Below, one piece after another: positions 21,838 to 22,474 of a stretch of DNA of 22,474 nt. Every line of letters begins with the position of its first letter. Within the stretch, counting starts at the first letter, position 1. Source of the stretch: JBPOJN01 sp052033505 (lineage in GTDB: Bacteria; UBA10199; JACPAL01; GCA-016699445); NCBI GenBank assembly GCA_052033505.1, contig JBPOJN010000006.1, positions 1-22,474 on the forward strand, given 5' to 3'. A program made the translations under genes and the position numbers. The notes under the pieces are model-generated. The model saw only the letters and a program-made list of their open reading frames with translations. It was not told the origin of the DNA and ran no database searches.

Positions 21838-22043
21838 GAGAGTCCTTCGAATTTAAATTTTCCGCCTGTCTTCTCGATGTATCGACGAAATTTTTCTTTT
21901 TCCGCGACTTCTTGCAGGGCCTTTTCGACGGCTTCGGTGCGGTCTTTTGCGCCCAATAATTTTTTGACGACGTCCACTAGGCGTAGGTTCAGCCTCATAG
22001 AGACCATTTTTTTCGAACCCGTTATGTTTTCGGCGACGCTCAT
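21834..22043 (-). CDS. vapB: VapB-type antitoxin
   Basis: A 69-residue antitoxin. The open frame extends to an ATG at 22094, but that ATG overlaps the -35 box, while GGAGAG at 22048-22053 lies just before the ATG at 22043, which is chosen here. MRLNLRLVDVVKKLLGAKDR (about 16-35) forms the strand and helix of a small DNA-binding domain followed by TEAVEKALQEVAEK, the pattern of VapB/DUF2191 proteins. The tail TGGKFKFEGLS would bind and block VapC. It should also repress its own promoter together with the toxin. Confidence 0.85.
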   Translation of the reverse strand: MSVAENITGSKKMVSMRLNLRLVDVVKKLLGAKDRTEAVEKALQEVAEKEKFRRYIEKTGGKFKFEGLS

Positions 22044-22065
22044 ACGACTCTCCAAATGTACATAC

Positions 22066-22094
22066 ATATTAATGTCATCGTATATACGTGTCAA
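22066..22094 (-). promoter_or_regulatory. vapBC promoter with palindromic operator in the spacer
   Basis: On the minus strand, TTGACA (22089-22094) and TAATAT (22066-22071) are separated by exactly 17 bp, a near-consensus sigma70 promoter. The spacer contains the perfect palindrome CGTATATACG at 22079-22088, well placed for VapBC to bind and block RNA polymerase. The -10 element lies 22 bp before the antitoxin ATG. Confidence 0.7.
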
Positions 22095-22154
22095 TGACCG
22101 ATTCGATCATCTTCTTGACGGCAAAAAATCCATGACTATCTTCTGCGGCCACTT

Positions 22155-22474
22155 ATGCCCATTTACGAATACACCTGCACGAAGTGCCGCCAAGGCTTGG
22201 AAGCGATCCAGAAATTCAGCGATCCGCCGCTGACCCAATGCCCGCGCTGCGGCGGCCGTCTCGAAAAACAAATGTCCGCGTCGGCTTTCCACCTCAAAGG
22301 CAGCGGCTGGTATAAAGACGGTTACGCGTCGACCAAATCCGAAAGCGAAAAACCGGAAGAAACGAAAAAAGAAGACGGGAAAGACACTCCCAAAGACAAA
22401 GCAGATAAAAAAGAAACGTCCACCAAAGAAGATCCTAAAAAAGAACCGGCGCAAGCCGGCGCTAAGGCGTTAAA
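22155..22474 (+). CDS. FmdB-type zinc-ribbon protein, 3' end cut by window edge
   Basis: The frame from the ATG at 22155 stays open to the last base (106 residues visible). It begins MPIYEYTCTKCRQGLEAIQK and has a second CPRCGGRLEKQ pair near 33-43, so CxxC...CxxC binds one zinc, as in FmdB-family regulatory zinc ribbons. SAFHLKGSGWYKDGY at about 50-64 is the conserved stretch that follows. The tail is strongly Lys/Glu-rich with little order. The family name comes from a formamidase regulator, but for most members the role is unknown. It is divergent from vapBC; TTGACG at 22115-22120 may be a -35 element. No convincing ribosome binding site is visible. Confidence 0.85.
   Translation, partial: MPIYEYTCTKCRQGLEAIQKFSDPPLTQCPRCGGRLEKQMSASAFHLKGSGWYKDGYASTKSESEKPEETKKEDGKDTPKDKADKKETSTKEDPKKEPAQAGAKAL

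Overview
The window comes from a Gram-negative bacterium. It encodes a lipoprotein, an outer-membrane beta-barrel with a C-terminal Phe, periplasmic ZnuA and an inner-membrane HtpX protease. The mix of CSLREA/beta-helix/Calx-beta surface protein, gamma-carbonic anhydrase, VapBC and FmdB-type zinc ribbon would suit a deltaproteobacterial or Bdellovibrionota-like lineage, but that placement is inference. There is a clear compositional step: about 1-12,100 is visibly AT-rich, while from about 15,860 onward the DNA is GC-rich, with intermediate DNA between.

Region 1 (1-12,120) is the right-hand part of a mobile defence island. After a 5'-truncated protein of uncertain function comes a tightly overlapping operon: a short N6-adenine methyltransferase-like protein, an Eco57I-like methyltransferase, a DUF1016/YhcG-type PD-(D/E)XK nuclease, a GIY-YIG nuclease fused to an SF2 helicase, and a Fic protein. 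Two three-copy GTAAT repeat clusters with identical 19/12-bp spacing sit at the two ends of this cassette, each running over the stop codon of the gene before it. A second run of four genes follows: DUF2971, a three-helix membrane protein, a protein with an Rx5H HEPN-like motif, and a DUF6933-like protein. The island ends with a large serine recombinase whose reading frame runs antisense into a tRNA-Asn(GTT) gene, the probable integration site. The other end of the island is outside the window.

Region 2 (12,120-15,860) is probable host chromosome: tRNA-Asn with its own promoter and terminator, the membrane protease HtpX, a gamma-carbonic anhydrase, and a secreted beta-helix/Calx-beta protein lying directly upstream of the carbonic anhydrase on the minus strand.

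Region 3 (15,790-20,324) is a zinc-acquisition operon: a Fur/Zur-like palindrome over the -35 box, a His-tailed lipoprotein, an outer-membrane barrel, then ZnuA, ZnuC and ZnuB. A REP-like palindrome lies just before znuA. The likely logic is outer-membrane entry, periplasmic capture by the lipoprotein and ZnuA, and ATP-driven import by ZnuBC, repressed when zinc is sufficient.

Region 4 (20,240-22,474) holds, on the minus strand, vapB-vapC under a consensus promoter with a palindrome in its spacer, followed 14 nt later by a PLP aminotransferase whose 3' end overlaps znuB by 85 bp. An FmdB-type zinc-ribbon protein runs off the right edge on the plus strand.
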